Assembly (NCBI GenBank): GCA_902776765.1
Contig: CACYRP010000035.1
Coordinates: forward strand, 1 to 54,508
Direction: 5' to 3'
Source: Fibrobacter succinogenes
Lineage (GTDB): Bacteria > Fibrobacterota > Fibrobacteria > Fibrobacterales > Fibrobacteraceae
DNA length: 54,508 nucleotides
Under the pieces are notes generated by a model. That model saw only the letters and a list, made by a program, of their open reading frames with translations. It was not told where the DNA came from and made no database searches. The position numbers and the translations under genes are program-made. How positions within the stretch are numbered: the first letter of the stretch is position 1; every line of letters begins with the position of its first letter. Positions 6,848 through 15,372 of this stretch are shown one piece after another.

Positions 6848-8690
6848 CGAGGCGGAAAACGAAGCGCGTGTCCGCAGAAACTGGAACGTCTTGATTTTCT
6901 TGGCGGCGACGGTCATCCTTTTTACGGTGATTTTGTTCAAGCTGTTTTCGTTGCAGTACATCCATTACGAAGAAAACTTCCAACGTTCCGAAAACAACCG
7001 CTTGCGTAGAATTGAGCTGATTGCTGATCGCGGCTACATTTACGACCGCCATGGCCAGGTGTTGGTGCGTAACCGCCCCTCGTACCAAATAGCGCTCCAG
7101 GCTCTCGAAATGCCTCGCAAAAAGGCGGGGCGAGATTCTGTTTTCCAGCGTTTGCTGAATATCTGCGATGCGTCGGGTGTGCGTCTTTTCGATTCGCTTT
7201 CGCTTGATACGGCATTCCAGAGGATTCGTTGGGTGCGTACGCGTCCGGTGCGCATTCTGGAAGATGCTACAATGGAGCAGGTCGCGGTGATTGAAGAACA
7301 TTCGACGGAGTTGCCCGGCGTTTCCGTGATTATCGAGTCTCGCCGCGAGTACCCGTACGGGACGCTTGCCTCGCATGTGCTGGGCTACACGAGTGAAATT
7401 TCGGAAGAGCAGTTGAAGCTTCCGGAATACGCCTCTTATTCGCAGGGCGATCGCATTGGGCAAAAGGGATTGGAGCAAGAATACGATAAGGAGTTCCGCG
7501 GGAAAAACGGGCTCAAGCTTGTGGAAGTGAATGCCTCAGGACGCGAGGTTCGAACGCTTTCGGATGTAGGCGGTTTTATTGCGCCTGAACCCGGCTTGCA
7601 CATGGTTTCGACGATTGACTTGAAGTTGCAGAAAGCTGCCGAGGCTGCGATTCCCGATTCGGTGAAGGGGGCTTTGGTCGCAATTGACCCGCGCAATGGT
7701 GAAATTTTGGCGATGGTTTCTTCGCCGCGTTTGGATCCGAATATATTTTCTCTTAAAAAGCGTGAACGCAACAGGGGCTGGGCTCATGTGGCGCTTGATT
7801 CCATGAGGCCGCTCACGAACCGCGCTATTTCGGGGGTTTATCCGCCGGCATCCATCTTTAAGCTCGTGACATCGGGCGCTGGGCTTGAGAGTGGGATTAT
7901 TTCTGAGACAAAGTATTATCCGAAGGCTTGTACGGGCGGTTACCAGTACGGGTCGCGTTACCAAAGGTGCTGGGGTGTGCATGGAAACTTGAACGTGGTG
8001 CATGCGCTTCGACTTTCGTGCGATGTGTATTTTTATCAGGCCGGCCTAGAAATTGACATGGCGCGTATCAATGAATTTGCGCGGCGCTTTGGCTATGGTG
8101 AAAAACTTTTGGGTGTGGATATTCCTGGCGAACGCGCGGGCTGGCTCCCAGATTCGGCTTCGTTCAACCAAAGGAACAAGCGCTTGGGCTGGCGTTGGGC
8201 GCGCGGGCTTATTCTGAACCTTTCGATTGGGCAAGGGCAAATGGTGACACCGCTCCAGCAGGCCGTGTTTATTGGCTCCTTGGCGACGAACAAGGGCGTT
8301 TATCGGCCTCACTTTATGAAGGAATTGCAGGACGCGCAGGGCAATGTGGTGCGCCGTTATGAACCAAAAATCATCCGTCCGGGAACGATGAAGCCCGAAA
8401 CGCACCGTGTGCTTTTGAATGCGATGGATTCCGTGGTGAACCATCCGGGTGGCACGGGAAAGAAGGGCGCCGTTCCTGGGATTCGCGTAGGCGGAAAGAC
8501 TGGCTCTGGCGAATGGAAAAAAGGGCAGAAGACTCACGCCTGGTTTGCAGCGGTAGCTCCTCTGGATGATCCGCAAATAGCTGTTTCTGTGATTATAGAA
8601 GCAGGCGGTGGCGGTGGTACCGTGGCTGCCCCGATAGCTCACAAAGTGTTGATGGCCTTCTTTGGCAAGGAGGAGGAAGAAGAGCAATGA
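6840..8690 (+). CDS. mrdA: Penicillin-binding protein 2 (elongation transpeptidase)
   Basis: 616 residues from ATG 6840, which overlaps the mreD stop by 8 bases; an in-frame ATG at 6756 lies deep inside mreD and is rejected. One membrane anchor lies at about 16-38 (NVLIFLAATVILFTVILFKL), followed by the PBP dimerisation domain (LIADRGYIYDRHGQVL) and the transpeptidase domain. Catalytic motifs are present: SIFK with Ser338 and Lys341, SCD at Ser393, and KTG at Lys553. PBP2 cross-links peptidoglycan during side-wall growth, paired with the glycosyltransferase RodA encoded next. The acidic tail is EEEEEQ. Confidence 0.97.
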   Translation: MYSEAENEARVRRNWNVLIFLAATVILFTVILFKLFSLQYIHYEENFQRSENNRLRRIELIADRGYIYDRHGQVLVRNRPSYQIALQALEMPRKKAGRDSVFQRLLNICDASGVRLFDSLSLDTAFQRIRWVRTRPVRILEDATMEQVAVIEEHSTELPGVSVIIESRREYPYGTLASHVLGYTSEISEEQLKLPEYASYSQGDRIGQKGLEQEYDKEFRGKNGLKLVEVNASGREVRTLSDVGGFIAPEPGLHMVSTIDLKLQKAAEAAIPDSVKGALVAIDPRNGEILAMVSSPRLDPNIFSLKKRERNRGWAHVALDSMRPLTNRAISGVYPPASIFKLVTSGAGLESGIISETKYYPKACTGGYQYGSRYQRCWGVHGNLNVVHALRLSCDVYFYQAGLEIDMARINEFARRFGYGEKLLGVDIPGERAGWLPDSASFNQRNKRLGWRWARGLILNLSIGQGQMVTPLQQAVFIGSLATNKGVYRPHFMKELQDAQGNVVRRYEPKIIRPGTMKPETHRVLLNAMDSVVNHPGGTGKKGAVPGIRVGGKTGSGEWKKGQKTHAWFAAVAPLDDPQIAVSVIIEAGGGGGTVAAPIAHKVLMAFFGKEEEEEQ

Positions 8691-9934
8691 GTAACGAGCG
8701 CATTTCGGACAAGTCCCTAAAATTTGATTGGTTCTTTATCGGAGTTACGCTCACGCTCATGACGTTTGGCGTGTTCCTTGTGTACTCGGCGACAATGAAC
8801 GAAGAAATGGTGTTTTATGACGCCCGTTGGTTTAGACAAATTCTTTACTTTGTGACGGGGATTGCCATTGCGATTGGGCTTGTATTTGTAAAGATTGACT
8901 GGCTCAAGCGCGCTGCTGTTCCGTCTTATGCGATTGCGCTGATTTTGCTTGTGTTTGTGCTTATTTTTGCGGGCGATGTGAAGGGCGCAGGGCGTTGGAT
9001 AGACTTGAAAGTCATAAAGCTCCAGCCTTCGGAATTTGCAAAGATTGCGTACTTGATTACGATTTCGTATTGGCTTTCGAAACACCCGGTGAGTTTGCAT
9101 AACCTCAAGACTTTTTTAGTGCCGCTTGGACTTTTTATTGTGCCGTTTTTGCTTGTGCTAAAGCAACCGGACTTGAGTACTGCGCTTGTGTTTACGGCGA
9201 TGACTCTTGTCGGGTTCTTTTTTGCGGGGCTGACTTTTACGGATTTGTTCTTGATTGTAAGCCCTGTGCTGTCGGTGCTGTTCTTGCATTCGCAGTCCAT
9301 GGTGTTTCAAGTGCTGTGGGGCATTCTGATTTGTGTTGTCGTATTTTCTGTGCTCCGTAGGCGTTTGTCCAAAAAGCTTTCGGGCGTGATTATTGCAACG
9401 AACATTTTGGCGGGGTATGCAAGCTCGATGGTGTGGAACATGTTGGAACCGCACCAGCAAAAGCGCGTGAACACTTTCCTCGATCCGATGAGTGACCCGC
9501 TGGGCGATGGCTATCAGGTGTTGCAGTCGTTGACCGCTATTGGTAGCGGTGGTATTGGTGGCAAGGGCTTTGGGAATGGCTCGCAGACGAATCTATCATT
9601 TTTGCCCGAAGAACATACGGACTTTATTTTTAGTGTGCTCGGGGAACAGTTTGGCTTTGTCGGCTGTGCCGCAATCCTTTTGCTGTTTGCGCTATTCTTG
9701 TGGCGTGCATCGTCGATTTGCAAGACGAACGATGATCCGTTCGTAACGCTTGTGACGATGGGCGCTTCGACGATTTTCTTGTTCCACATTACGGTGAATA
9801 TTGCGATGACTATTGGCCTTATGCCGGTGACTGGGCTTCCGCTGCCATTTCTTTCGTATGGAGGCTCGTTTGCGCTTGTGTGCATGTTTCTCGTGGGGCT
9901 GTTGATGTGCCTCCGGTATCAGGGGAATAAGTAG
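8687..9934 (+). CDS. rodA: SEDS peptidoglycan glycosyltransferase RodA
   Basis: 415 residues with about ten membrane helices. SEDS-family signatures are clear: GAGRWIDLKVIKLQPSEFAK in the first third, the loop FLPEEHTDFIFSVLGEQFGF, and the C-terminal LPFLSYGGSFALV. RodA polymerises glycan strands from lipid II and works with PBP2. Its ATG overlaps the mrdA stop (ATGA), so the two are probably translated as a pair in equal amounts. The stop codon TAG at 9932 is the first base triplet of a heptamer-phased repeat array. Confidence 0.97.
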   Translation: MSNERISDKSLKFDWFFIGVTLTLMTFGVFLVYSATMNEEMVFYDARWFRQILYFVTGIAIAIGLVFVKIDWLKRAAVPSYAIALILLVFVLIFAGDVKGAGRWIDLKVIKLQPSEFAKIAYLITISYWLSKHPVSLHNLKTFLVPLGLFIVPFLLVLKQPDLSTALVFTAMTLVGFFFAGLTFTDLFLIVSPVLSVLFLHSQSMVFQVLWGILICVVVFSVLRRRLSKKLSGVIIATNILAGYASSMVWNMLEPHQQKRVNTFLDPMSDPLGDGYQVLQSLTAIGSGGIGGKGFGNGSQTNLSFLPEEHTDFIFSVLGEQFGFVGCAAILLLFALFLWRASSICKTNDDPFVTLVTMGASTIFLFHITVNIAMTIGLMPVTGLPLPFLSYGGSFALVCMFLVGLLMCLRYQGNK

Positions 9935-10076
9935 AGGGTTAGACGAGAGAACGCCGCTACGCGGCTATAGACGAAAGACGGGAAAATGGCCGAAAGCGCC
10001 CAAAGCGAAGCGACCCCATAGCCCAGAGCGTAGCGTGCTCGGAGCGAGTTTACGAGCGTCCCCATAGCTTACAGCC
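9932..10076. repeat. Heptamer-phased element with hairpin core, plus GAGCG-rich repeat
   Basis: Read from the rodA stop, the sequence is in sevens: TAGAGGG, TTAGACG, AGAGAAC, GCCGCTA, CGCGGCT, ATAGACG, AAAGACG. The middle forms GCCGC-TAC-GCGGC. The rest (9981-10076) is rich in AAGCGAAGCGA and GAGCGTAGCGTGCTC type palindromes and holds two copies of CCCCATAGC (near 10013 and 10060). No open reading frame or RNA gene is supported here. Confidence 0.8.
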
Positions 10077-10179
10077 TTACTTCGAAGCGTGTTGATAAAA
10101 TTTTACCGGCCAAATGTCTAAAAAAAGCGTGTTATAGAGAAGGGGCGCGTTTGCGTCACCTTTATAACAGGAGGCTTGA

Positions 10180-10911
10180 ATGGGCGTTTTGCGGACCGTT
10201 GCAAATTTTGTTTTTGGGATGGAGTGCTTGGGGTGCGGGACTTCGTCGGAAAGGTTGGACCCGTGGCTCTGCCCGGCATGTGCGGCAGAACTTAAGCGAG
10301 AATCGCTTGCTCCATCATTTCCGAATGATGATGCATTTTGCCTGTTCCCGATGCGGCCTTTGACGAGGCGCCTTGTGCATGCACTCAAGTACAGGAATAT
10401 TCCCGGCTTGGCGTCGTACTTGGTGCGTCATTCGTCGGCGGTGAAGCGAGGGGCTGTGGAGCAAGAACTTTCGATGCTTGCGCAACCGCTTTATTTTGTG
10501 CCGGTGCCGTTGCACAGGGCGAGGTACCGCGAGCGGGGGTATAATCAGGCGGCGCTGTTGGCGGCGGCACTTGCGACTGCGACTGGTGGTAGGGTCTGTC
10601 GTTGGCTCAAGCGCAAGACGTTTGTGGTTTCACAGACAAAGCTTTCTAAAGAGGATCGCGAATTGAATGTGGCAGGTGCGTTTGTTGCGGATTTTCCGCA
10701 TAAAATGCCTGAGCGGGGGAGTGTCGTTGTCGTGGATGATGTGTTTACTACAGGAGCGACGACATCTGCGTGCTTGGCTGCGTTTGGGGCCGGTTTCCCG
10801 CTGCCGTTGAAGGTCTGCACGCTGATTTACGATGAGCCGTCGTCTGCGGTGGCCGACTATGCTGCAGATTGCAGAGCGGATTGGGACGCGTTTAGGAGAA
10901 TTAGGAGTTAG
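10180..10911 (+). CDS. ComF-family phosphoribosyltransferase-like protein
   Basis: 243 residues. An N-terminal zinc-ribbon-like part has CLGCG at about 17 and CPAC at about 32. The C-terminal half is a type I phosphoribosyltransferase fold with the PRPP loop VVVVDDVFTTGATTSAC near 185 and the ComF sequence VPLHRARYRERGYNQAALLA near 110. ComF proteins are needed for DNA uptake in competent bacteria; the exact reaction is not settled. ATG at 10180 has AGGAGG with 5-base spacing. The last codons and the TAG stop are made of the heptamer repeat that continues downstream, so the C-terminal RRIRS is encoded by repeat DNA. Confidence 0.88.
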   Translation: MGVLRTVANFVFGMECLGCGTSSERLDPWLCPACAAELKRESLAPSFPNDDAFCLFPMRPLTRRLVHALKYRNIPGLASYLVRHSSAVKRGAVEQELSMLAQPLYFVPVPLHRARYRERGYNQAALLAAALATATGGRVCRWLKRKTFVVSQTKLSKEDRELNVAGAFVADFPHKMPERGSVVVVDDVFTTGATTSACLAAFGAGFPLPLKVCTLIYDEPSSAVADYAADCRADWDAFRRIRS

Positions 10912-11026
10912 GACAACTGCGTAAGGCGAGCGAAGCGACGATGCTTGCATCGGCATTTCCGAGCTGAGCAGTTGGTACTTGAGCGAAGCGAAAGTACAAT
11001 TAGGAGTTACTAGTTACTAGGTGGGA
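10891..11026. repeat. Heptamer-phased array with nested palindromes
   Basis: TTTAGGA, GAATTAG, GAGTTAG run through the end and stop of the comF-like gene. A large inverted repeat follows (CAACTGC near 10914 with GCAGTTG near 10969), enclosing GATGCTTGCATC. Next comes GTACTT-GAGCGAAGCGA-AAGTAC, then a second heptamer stretch, TTAGGAG, TTACTAG, TTACTAG, ending near 11022. The rest of this gap holds only the tRNA-Ser gene and its terminator. Confidence 0.75.
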
Positions 11027-11042
11027 ATTGGGGTTATCGAAG

Positions 11043-11067
11043 AAAAAAAAGCTCCCCGAAGGGAGCT
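11043..11067 (-). terminator. Terminator of the tRNA-Ser gene
   Basis: On the minus strand AGCTCCC-TTC-GGGGAGCT is followed by eight T residues, 5 bases after the 3' end of the tRNA. Confidence 0.85.
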
Positions 11068-11071
11068 TTTA

Positions 11072-11152
11072 CGGAGGAAGAGGGACTCGAACCCCCAAGC
11101 CTTACGGCGGCGGTTTTCAAGACCGCTGACTTACCAATTAGCCTATTCCTCC
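11072..11152 (-). tRNA. tRNA-Ser (anticodon UGA)
   Basis: The acceptor stem GGAGGAA/TTCCTCC is complete, with discriminator G as in serine tRNAs. The anticodon stem-loop is GCGGT-CTTGAAA-ACCGC, with anticodon TGA. A long variable arm (class II) and the T arm GGGGG-TTCGAGT-CCCTC follow. CCA is not encoded. Confidence 0.93.
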
Positions 11153-11218
11153 AATTGGTGCGCAATCAACGATACTGATCTTGGGGACAGTCAAGTCGCT
11201 GCCCTTTTGTTTGAGTAT

Positions 11219-12325
11219 ATGCCAAAAATTGCGGCAGAGTACCATACGGATAGTCTTCTGTTGCTTATGGCAGACTTGGGTAGGCGAATCGTTCAGGCAG
11301 ACCGCTGTTCTTTGTGGCTTATCGACGAAGAGCGCAATGAATTGTGGACCAAGGTGGCTCATGGCGTAGATGAACTTCGTATTCCACTCACGGCTGGATT
11401 TGTCGGGTATTCTCTCAAGACTGGTCAGCCTGTTTTAGTTGAAGATGCCTACCAGGATTCTAGGTTTGACCGCCGTAGTGATATCAAGAATGGTTATCAT
11501 ACGACATCCGTGATGACGATGCCCATGGAAAGCGAAGGGCGCGTGATGGGGGTGTTCCAGGCCATCAATAAGATTGGCGACAATGTGTTCTTTTCTCAAA
11601 AGGACCTGGAACATCTAAAGCTCATATCGGTTTATTCTGCAAAGACGATTGAATCGGCTATTCGAGCCCAGGAACTGGAACGCAAGGCTAAAGAACTTGA
11701 ATCGGCGCATATGGAGCTGATCCGCATTTTGGGTGAAGTCTCTGAATTCCGTAGCCAGGAAGTGGGAGACCACATTCATCGTGTTTCTGAATTGGCCAAA
11801 AAGATTGCGCGTTATTACGGCTTGTCGGGAAAACAACAGGATTTGATTTATTATGCGTCACTTCTCCATGATTTGGGTAAGGTCGGCATTCCCGATATGG
11901 TGTTGAAGAAAGAAGGGCGTTTGACGGAAAGTGAGTATGTTCAGATGAAGAGCCATGCCGTCATTGGACGCACGCTGCTTCGCGATTCCAAGACGGACTT
12001 GTTGCGCATGGCTGCAGATATTGCTGGTGCTCACCATGAACGTTGGGATGGATCGGGTTACCCGGATAGGCTTGAAGGGGAGAATATTCCCCTTGCTGCT
12101 CGTATTTGTTCTGTGGCCGATGTCTTCGATGCCCTTGTTTGCCCCCGCTGTTATAAAATTGCCTGGTCGGAAGAATGCGTCAAAGAGGAAATGAAAAAAA
12201 ACAGCGGGACGTATTTCCAGCCGGAACTCATTAATATTTTGATGGATCATTGGGAAGAATTTTATTCCTGCTATAGACCGGATGGCGATTTCGTCAAGAA
12301 AGGTCTCTTGCCGCGTGTGAAGTAA
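11219..12325 (+). CDS. GAF domain / HD-GYP domain protein (putative cyclic-di-GMP phosphodiesterase)
   Basis: 368 residues from ATG 11219. The frame stays open further upstream, but that part runs through the tRNA-Ser gene and is not homologous to anything recognisable; only weak GAG precedes the ATG. Residues 1-150 form a GAF domain (SLLLLMADLGRRIVQADRCS..., MTMPMESEGRVMGVFQAINK). Residues 180-340 form an HD-GYP domain with HDLGKVGIPD, HHERWDGSGYP and DVFDAL. All metal-ligand and GYP motifs are present, so hydrolysis of cyclic di-GMP to GMP is plausible. The protein has no membrane segment and no receiver domain, so the signal is probably a small ligand bound by GAF. Confidence 0.9.
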   Translation: MPKIAAEYHTDSLLLLMADLGRRIVQADRCSLWLIDEERNELWTKVAHGVDELRIPLTAGFVGYSLKTGQPVLVEDAYQDSRFDRRSDIKNGYHTTSVMTMPMESEGRVMGVFQAINKIGDNVFFSQKDLEHLKLISVYSAKTIESAIRAQELERKAKELESAHMELIRILGEVSEFRSQEVGDHIHRVSELAKKIARYYGLSGKQQDLIYYASLLHDLGKVGIPDMVLKKEGRLTESEYVQMKSHAVIGRTLLRDSKTDLLRMAADIAGAHHERWDGSGYPDRLEGENIPLAARICSVADVFDALVCPRCYKIAWSEECVKEEMKKNSGTYFQPELINILMDHWEEFYSCYRPDGDFVKKGLLPRVK

Positions 12326-12335
12326 ATCACATGTT

Positions 12336-12366
12336 GGCTTTTAGATTTTAGAAATTAGGTTTTTAG
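12336..12366. repeat. Short heptamer-phased array
   Basis: TTTTAGA, TTTTAGA, AATTAGG, TTTTTAG follow in register soon after the stop of the GAF/HD-GYP gene. From 12367 to 12480 the sequence is AT-rich with no recognised feature. Confidence 0.6.
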
Positions 12367-12481
12367 GGGATTTTGCTCGTTAATTGTCTCTATTTGCCAA
12401 AGATTTTGGTAAAAGTGCTCTAAAAACCGGCAATTTGGAATTTTGGAGGGGGTTGAAGCGCCAAAAATGGCGAAAATAATG

Positions 12482-12507
12482 AAAAAACCTCGGTTTTCAC
12501 CGAGGTT
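12482..12507 (-). terminator. Terminator of the tRNA-Phe gene (possibly bidirectional)
   Basis: ACCTCGG pairs with CCGAGGT around a short loop; on the minus strand six T residues follow. It lies 7 bases after the tRNA 3' end. A weaker T-run on the plus side could stop transcripts from the HD-GYP gene. Confidence 0.8.
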
Positions 12508-12513
12508 TCTTCG

Positions 12514-12586
12514 TGGTTCCGATTGGAATTGAACCAACGACACGCGGATTTTCAGTCCACTGCTCTACCAACTGAGCTACAGAACC
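12514..12586 (-). tRNA. tRNA-Phe (anticodon GAA)
   Basis: A 73-base cloverleaf: acceptor GGTTCTG/CGGAACC with one G-T pair, D arm GCTC...GAGC, anticodon stem-loop GTGGA-CTGAAAA-TCCGC with anticodon GAA, T arm GTTGG-TTCAATT-CCAAT, discriminator A. CCA is not encoded. Confidence 0.96.
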
Positions 12587-12600
12587 ATTTCGATGACCCA

Positions 12601-12629
12601 AAGATAGTTTAATATTTCACACTTGTCAA
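12601..12629 (-). promoter_or_regulatory. tRNA-Phe promoter
   Basis: On the minus strand a perfect -35 TTGACA (12629-12624) is followed after 17 bases by TATCTT (12606-12601), 14 bases before the tRNA 5' end. Confidence 0.75.
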
Positions 12630-12753
12630 GGGTAAAGAGAATATTACTGTTATTTTTAAAAAAAAACTACTAAATTTAGTTGTGTTGGATGGAATAAAAG
12701 GTGTCCCATAGAAAAATCTGTGGGAGAAGTATTCTTTATTTTAGGTGGTCGCC

Positions 12754-15252
12754 GTGATTCGCTCAAAAAAATGGATAAAAGAGATTCTTTCTCTGGCTGC
12801 GGTTTTTGGTACAGCTTTTGTTGTTGGTTGTGCTGATGATAATGAAAATGGAAATTTTAACGGTCCGGACGAACCCGGAAATCAGTGCTTGGCCACTAAT
12901 GGGTGTGGTGCTAGTAGTGCAAAAAGTGCTTCTAGTTCTAGTTCAGGAATTCCGTATTCCTCTAGTTTGGAAATCATAAATATTGTTACTTCTAGTAATG
13001 ATACTATCAGAGATACTATTATCCGTTATCTTCCGCCAGACACGACCATCCATTGGGTTGGTCAATCCGCGTTGCGTATAACGGAAATCACTCCGCTTAA
13101 TTTGGATTGGTTCGACGAAGAAGGTAATGATCCGTCTTGGGTTGAAATTTACAATACTAGCGATAAGGATGTGGACCTTGATGGCTATACGCTTGTCGAG
13201 AATCTTAAGAACTTACGCAAGTGGGTTTTTGGCCATGATATTCTCAAGGCAAAATCCTTTAGAGTCGTGTTCTGCGATAGGAAGAATATTTCTGCTGTAA
13301 CGATTGCCGATAATGGTGACCACCATACGCGTCCGCATACTAACTGGAAACTTGATAAGAATGGTGGTACGCTTTATTTGCTCGATAAGTATAATGGAAT
13401 CCGTGACTCGGTTGCATACCCTGAATTGCAGGCTGGTCTCAGCTGGGGTATTGTCGATGGTGGCTATTGGAAATACTTTGAAAAAGCGACTCCGGAAAAG
13501 CCGAATACAACAAAGGCTTACGATGAAGTTGCTCCGGCTGCTGACATGAGCGGTCTCAAGTCTGGTTTCTATAGCGAAGCGTTTACCTTGAACCCGCCTT
13601 CTCTTGATGACGGTGTTAAACTCCGCTGTACGACAGATGGTTCTGTGCCGACTGAAAATTCTCCGGAATTCAATTCCCCGAAGCGTATTGACCATAGCGT
13701 GGCTTTCCGTTGCGCTGCGTTCAAGAAAAACGCTCTTTCGAGCAAAGTAACGACTCGCACGTTCTTCGTTGACGAAGAAGATGTAAGAATGCCGATTGTC
13801 GCCATCAGCGTTGATTCTAGCTTCTTCCGGGAACATTATATCAAGACAAAGTGCTCTTCCCCGAAGGGTTGCCCGGACAGTGTTGGCCTTTATGCCGATG
13901 TTGAAGTGCCTATCCATGTGGAATACTTTGAAAATGGTTCTTCTACTAAGAATGGTTCTACTTGGGAAAAGGATGCCGGTATTTCTTTGATGGGTGGCTG
14001 GAGCCGCTTGAATGACAAGAAGTCTGTTTCTATCCGACTCCGCGAAAAATATGAAGACGGTAGCATCAATTATCCGTTGTTCGAAACTCGCAAGGGCGTG
14101 AATGACAAGTACAAGTCTTTCAACTTGCGCAATAATGGTAACCGTTATGTGAGCGACTACATTGAAGACGCTATGGGTGGTGCTCTCCTTGAAGGTACTA
14201 GTGTAGACTACCAGAGAAGCCGTCAGGTGGTGGTGTTCTATAACGGTAAGTATCAGGGCATTCACGATATGCGTGAACGTTTCAACAAGCATTATGTAGA
14301 AACGAACTACAAGATTGATGCAAATTCGGTGAACTTCATCAAGCACTTGGGCAAGGAAGTCGAAGCCAGCAACGGCACGACCGATGCCTATATGAACATG
14401 CTCCACTTTGTGGCTACAAACGATTTCTCGGGCGAAAACAATGCAAATTATGCTGCTGCAAAGCTCTTGCTCGACGTGGGTAACCTTGCCGAATATATGG
14501 CCGCAGAAATCTATATCCATAACGGTGACTGGCCGAACAACAATGTGCGTGCTTGGTCTGCTCCGGATCATCCGTGGAAGTTCATGGTCTATGACCTTGA
14601 TCATGGCTTTGATTGGACTTGGGGTGTAAATGACAAGGAATTTACCCAGGAATCAAACATGTTTGCCTGGATCAAGAAGGGCGGTGGAAACAAGGCGTGC
14701 AAGGAAGAAGGCTGCTTTGCTAACCTTTATAATCAGCTTATCAAGAACCCGGAATTCAAGCGTATGTTCATCAACCGTTCTGCATTGATGTTCGATAGCT
14801 ATACGAATGGCAAAAATGTTGAAAAGATTGTTGATGCCATGGTTTCGAAGATTGACGATGCAGAAATGACGCGCGACCTTGAAAAGTTCAAGCAGACTGA
14901 AAAGGGGTATTATAACTCTTGTGGAGATGGTTTCAGCAAGACGGGCTCTTGCTTGAAAAAGTGGGCTAAGGACCGCGATGAATCTGTTATCAAGGATTAT
15001 CAGGAAGAATTTGGCTTGAGCGGCACCGCTTCTGTGAACATCAAGGCTTCTGGAAACGGTTCCGTGCTTATGGAAGGTGCAAAACTCCCGAGCAAGGATT
15101 TCAAGGGCAAGTTCTTCAGTGGCGTGAAAATGGAACTCAAGGCAGTTCCTGATAATGGAGCTGTGTTTACTGGATGGAACGATGGCGTGACGGACAATCC
15201 GCGTTTGGTGGATGTGAAGGAAGGCGCAAGCTTCACTGCTAATTTCAAGTAA
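12754..15252 (+). CDS. CotH-kinase-family lipoprotein with lamin-tail and InlB-type domains
   Basis: 832 residues from GTG 12754, chosen because AGGTGG lies 5 bases upstream; GTG 12745 is the alternative. The lipoprotein signal ends in the lipobox VVGC, then a Ser-rich linker. Domains: lamin-tail (LTD) at about 105-185 (ITEITPLNLDWFDEEG, WVEIYN); a chitobiase C-terminal-like domain at about 270-345 (LRCTTDGSVPTENSP); a CotH kinase domain at about 350-670 (GISLMGGWSRLNDKKSVSIR, MVYDLDHGFDW); and an InlB-like repeat at about 760-832 (GAVFTGWNDGVTDNP). CotH proteins are atypical surface protein kinases, best known from Bacillus spores. Here the protein is probably anchored outside the cytoplasm and may act on surface proteins or be part of cellulose attachment. 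Substrate unknown. Confidence 0.85.
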   Translation: MIRSKKWIKEILSLAAVFGTAFVVGCADDNENGNFNGPDEPGNQCLATNGCGASSAKSASSSSSGIPYSSSLEIINIVTSSNDTIRDTIIRYLPPDTTIHWVGQSALRITEITPLNLDWFDEEGNDPSWVEIYNTSDKDVDLDGYTLVENLKNLRKWVFGHDILKAKSFRVVFCDRKNISAVTIADNGDHHTRPHTNWKLDKNGGTLYLLDKYNGIRDSVAYPELQAGLSWGIVDGGYWKYFEKATPEKPNTTKAYDEVAPAADMSGLKSGFYSEAFTLNPPSLDDGVKLRCTTDGSVPTENSPEFNSPKRIDHSVAFRCAAFKKNALSSKVTTRTFFVDEEDVRMPIVAISVDSSFFREHYIKTKCSSPKGCPDSVGLYADVEVPIHVEYFENGSSTKNGSTWEKDAGISLMGGWSRLNDKKSVSIRLREKYEDGSINYPLFETRKGVNDKYKSFNLRNNGNRYVSDYIEDAMGGALLEGTSVDYQRSRQVVVFYNGKYQGIHDMRERFNKHYVETNYKIDANSVNFIKHLGKEVEASNGTTDAYMNMLHFVATNDFSGENNANYAAAKLLLDVGNLAEYMAAEIYIHNGDWPNNNVRAWSAPDHPWKFMVYDLDHGFDWTWGVNDKEFTQESNMFAWIKKGGGNKACKEEGCFANLYNQLIKNPEFKRMFINRSALMFDSYTNGKNVEKIVDAMVSKIDDAEMTRDLEKFKQTEKGYYNSCGDGFSKTGSCLKKWAKDRDESVIKDYQEEFGLSGTASVNIKASGNGSVLMEGAKLPSKDFKGKFFSGVKMELKAVPDNGAVFTGWNDGVTDNPRLVDVKEGASFTANFK

Positions 15253-15282
15253 AAACTTTGCTATAACTTAGCTTGTTATTTT

Positions 15283-15316
15283 TCCCCGCAATCTGAATGA
15301 TGTGCGGGGAATTTTT
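15283..15316 (+). terminator. Terminator after the CotH gene
   Basis: TCCCCGCA pairs with TGCGGGGA across a 12-base loop, followed by ATTTTT. Confidence 0.85.
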
Positions 15317-15372
15317 GTATTGTCCGCTTGTTCGGCAGTAATCTCTTAATATGTTTTTCTAAATTGTCTTTT

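Noticed and set aside
11021..11218. 66-codon N-terminal extension of the GAF/HD-GYP gene
   Set aside because: It runs across the tRNA-Ser gene and its terminator, and encodes Arg-rich sequence unlike any GAF protein.
13213..14604. 463-residue open frame antisense to the CotH gene
   Set aside because: Entirely inside a gene with recognisable domains; no start signal or family.
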